Shown: positions 7,079 through 8,155 of the stretch, piece by piece
How positions within the stretch are numbered: position 1 is the stretch's first letter
Layout of the letters: every line of letters starts with the position of its first letter
Assembly: GCA_902796505.1 (NCBI GenBank)
Contig: CADBPA010000204.1
Coordinates: 1-8,155 of the forward strand
From: an uncultured Ruminococcus sp.
Lineage (GTDB): Bacteria; Bacillota; Clostridia; Oscillospirales; CAG-272
Direction: 5' to 3'
Length of the DNA: 8,155 bases
Made by a program: the position numbers and the translations under genes
Notes under the pieces: model-generated
The model's database searches: none
The model's input: the letters and a program-made list of their open reading frames with translations, nothing else
Told to the model about the DNA's origin: nothing

Positions 7079-7107
7079 ATTATAACACAAAAAAATAGTT
7101 TTGTATA
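7079..7107 (-). promoter_or_regulatory. Promoter for the rlmB-to-TIGR03936 unit
   Basis: On the minus strand the -10 box is TATAAT (7079-7084), preceded by TGT to give an extended -10 (TGTTATAAT). A 17-bp spacer separates it from a -35-like TATACA (7102-7107, 4 of 6 consensus). Transcription would begin near 7072, leaving a leader of about 27 nt before the rlmB ATG. A-tracts upstream at 7121-7126, 7134-7138 and 7141-7146 could act as an UP element. It is the only clear promoter for the four minus-strand genes, consistent with a housekeeping sigma factor. Confidence 0.75.
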
Positions 7108-7117
7108 GTCCCCTTCG

Positions 7118-7147
7118 TGATTTTTTGACAAAGTTTTTGATTTTTTG
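7118..7147. repeat. Direct repeat of TGATTTTTTG, 20-bp period
   Basis: TGATTTTTTG occurs at 7118-7127 and again at 7138-7147, the start positions 20 bp apart (about two helical turns). The pair sits just upstream of the rlmB -35 box. It could be an operator pair or simply an A/T-tract UP-like element for that promoter. Confidence 0.6.
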
Positions 7148-7160
7148 CCGCAGAACGGTT

Positions 7161-7210
7161 TTGTTCACAAATTGTTCACAAATTGTTTGCAAAAAATTTA
7201 CAAAAAATTC
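7161..7210. repeat. Helically phased 11-bp tandem repeats between the divergent promoters
   Basis: Two exact copies of TTGTTCACAAA (7161-7171 and 7172-7182) are followed by a diverged copy TTGTTTGCAAA (7183-7193), a fourth unit AAATTTACAAA (7194-7204) and a partial unit (7205-7210). The end of each unit keeps a (C/G)CAAA or ACAAA core at 11-bp intervals. CAAAAAATT also recurs at 7190-7198 and 7201-7209. The array ends exactly where the plus-strand -35 box begins. The phasing suggests cooperative protein binding on one DNA face or intrinsic bending. Confidence 0.75.
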
Positions 7211-7239
7211 TTGGTCTATACACAGTTTTCGCTTATAAT
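7211..7239 (+). promoter_or_regulatory. Promoter of the M3-peptidase-like lipoprotein gene
   Basis: A consensus -10 box TATAAT (7234-7239) is preceded at 17 bp by TTGGTC (7211-7216), a weak -35 matching 3 of 6 positions. The poor -35 directly abutting the phased repeats is what an activator-dependent or UP-element-assisted promoter would look like. Transcription would start near 7246, giving a leader of about 30 nt. Confidence 0.65.
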
Positions 7240-7260
7240 GGAGGAGAAAATAAGACTCGG

Positions 7261-7270
7261 AAAGGAGGGG
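7261..7270 (+). promoter_or_regulatory. Ribosome binding site of the lipoprotein gene
   Basis: AAAGGAGGGG contains a full AGGAGG core (7263-7268) 7 nt before the ATG at 7276. It fixes the start of the lipoprotein precursor directly before a typical signal peptide. Confidence 0.85.
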
Positions 7271-7275
7271 CGGCT

Positions 7276-8155
7276 ATGAAACGCATCATGCGATACGGGA
7301 TCGGGGCGATTTTTGCGCTGATCGTTTTTCTCTGTCTTTTTGCACTTTCCGCCTGCTCGATGGCGAGCAGTGAAGACTACGATTTCGCCTCTCATCCGAG
7401 CAGTGCCGCCGACTCGCCGTCGGAGCCGTCCTCTCCCGATTCGTCTCACGGTAAAAACAACGGTGAGGCGTCCGACGAGCGGCGCGGTGTTCCCTTCTCC
7501 GAGATCGTTTACAGCCGGCCGAACGTCGCCGCGATCTACACCCGCATCGACGAGGTGACCGAAACGATCCGCACGGCGAAGGACGCCGACGACGCGATCC
7601 GGCAGATCCTTTCGCTTGAGAGCTCGCTGCAGCGGGTAGACACGATGTACGCGCTGGTCGAGATCCGCTCGGCAAAGGGCGTCGGGTCGGAAGAGCTCAC
7701 CGCCGAGAAGAACTATTTTGCGGCGGTCCTTCCGACGTATTTTGAGAAAGCCGGCGGGCTGGTACGGGCGGTCAAGGACTCGCCGTTCTACGGCGTTTTC
7801 CTGCAGAACGAAGAGGTCCGCGCGATCCTGAACGATCTTTCGGGCGCCGTCGGATATACGGACGGCGTTCGCCTTCTGCGCAAGCGCGAGGCCGATCTCA
7901 TCGCAAAATACGAGGCGCTTTCGCCGGAGACGGTGACGGTGTACTATGGCGGCGAATCCGGGACCTACGCAGAGCACCTCGCCTTTTTGAACGGAAAATA
8001 CGGCGCGGGGAGCGACGAATACGCGGCGGCCTTCTCCGGGCTGCTCAATCGCTGCGCCGAGGCATACGAAGAGGAACGGATCGATCACTATCTGGATCTT
8101 CTCCGCGTGCGCCGCCAGATCGCCGACGCGTTTTCGCTCGGCAGTTACGCCGCGA
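7276..8155 (+). CDS. M3-family oligoendopeptidase-like lipoprotein (N-terminal part, runs off window)
   Basis: The open frame runs 293 codons without a stop to the window edge. Residues 1-26 form a lipoprotein signal peptide: basic M-K-R-I-M-R, a hydrophobic core, then the lipobox L-S-A-C with C27 as the lipidated residue. A Ser/Pro/Asp-rich linker (about 28-70) should tether the protein outside the membrane. From about residue 73 an alpha-helical domain follows. Its later part resembles the N-terminal region of M3 zinc peptidases of the PepF/oligoendopeptidase type: F-L-Q-N-E-E-V (174-180), L-R-K-R-E-A-D-L-I-A-K-Y-E-A-L (201-215) and H-Y-L-D-L-L-R-V-R-R-Q-I-A-D (271-284), followed by a L-G-S-Y-A ending where the family has 'lGy.syaeya'. 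Such enzymes cleave short peptides. The HExxH zinc motif would lie beyond the window, so activity cannot be judged. This gene has its own promoter and points away from rlmB. It could be an inactive relative, but the family call is fairly likely. Confidence 0.8.
   Translation, partial: MKRIMRYGIGAIFALIVFLCLFALSACSMASSEDYDFASHPSSAADSPSEPSSPDSSHGKNNGEASDERRGVPFSEIVYSRPNVAAIYTRIDEVTETIRTAKDADDAIRQILSLESSLQRVDTMYALVEIRSAKGVGSEELTAEKNYFAAVLPTYFEKAGGLVRAVKDSPFYGVFLQNEEVRAILNDLSGAVGYTDGVRLLRKREADLIAKYEALSPETVTVYYGGESGTYAEHLAFLNGKYGAGSDEYAAAFSGLLNRCAEAYEEERIDHYLDLLRVRRQIADAFSLGSYAA

Noticed and set aside
6218..7108. 296-codon plus-strand open frame opposite rlmB
   Set aside because: All SPOUT methyltransferase motifs are on the minus strand; the plus frame has no recognisable content.
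7046..7192. Longer rlmB start at 7192
   Set aside because: The extra 49 residues would be encoded by the promoter and repeat region and lie upstream of the inferred transcription start; family-like sequence begins well after the ATG at 7045.
7161..7225. DnaA-box-like cluster (TTGTTCACA twice, CTATACACA) suggesting an origin
   Set aside because: TTGTTCACA matches the TTATCCACA consensus at 7 of 9 positions and CTATACACA is one mismatch from TTATACACA, but no dnaA, dnaN or other replication gene is nearby and the sites are better explained by promoter and phased repeats.
7216..8088. 290-codon minus-strand open frame at the right end
   Set aside because: The plus strand has a consensus promoter, strong RBS, signal peptide with lipobox and M3-like sequence; the minus frame has no RBS or domain and would read across the divergent promoter.

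Overview
The window looks like chromosomal DNA from a GC-rich member of the Clostridia (Gram-positive Bacillota, perhaps an Oscillospiraceae or Christensenellales-like lineage). The evidence is the strong purine-rich Shine-Dalgarno sequences, a monoderm-style lipobox lipoprotein, the DUF421/DUF4363 pair, and the TIGR03960/TIGR03936 radical-SAM pair typical of Clostridia. The GC-rich genes contrast with one very AT-rich intergenic region. No RNA genes, transposases, CRISPR arrays or phage genes were seen. The taxonomic placement is inference.

Layout, left to right. (1) Positions 16-1010, plus strand: a two-gene unit encoding a DUF421 (YetF-like) membrane protein and a DUF4363 protein, joined by a 4-bp ATGA overlap. 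(2) Positions 1035-7045, minus strand: a tight four-gene unit. Read in its own direction it is rlmB (23S rRNA 2'-O-methyltransferase), then an 844-residue membrane protein, then a TIGR03960 B12-binding-type radical SAM protein, then its TIGR03936 (DUF2344) partner. Gaps are 41 bp, a 20-bp overlap and a 4-bp overlap. One clear promoter (TATAAT with a TGn extension) lies just upstream of rlmB. (3) Positions 7046-7275: a 230-bp AT-rich divergent intergenic region with two back-to-back promoters and striking helically phased 11-bp repeats. (4) Positions 7276 to the end, plus strand: the start of a secreted lipoprotein related to M3-family oligoendopeptidases, cut off by the window edge before its HExxH zinc site.

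The most interesting item is the 844-residue protein. By eye it has the complete topology of a P1B-type (heavy-metal) P-type ATPase: 4 + 2 + 2 membrane segments, a CP motif in the sixth segment, and recognisable A-, P- and N-domain remnants. However, the catalytic signatures are degenerate: DKTGT reads DDTEV, TGD reads TND, TGE is missing and no GDGxND hinge is visible. It also carries a disordered acidic N-terminal extension of about 265 residues with no metal-binding motif. It appears to be a catalytically dead P-type-ATPase-derived protein, retained in an operon with an rRNA methyltransferase and an uncharacterised radical SAM pair. The shared operon suggests a possible link to RNA or ribosome modification or to membrane-associated sensing; that is inference only.
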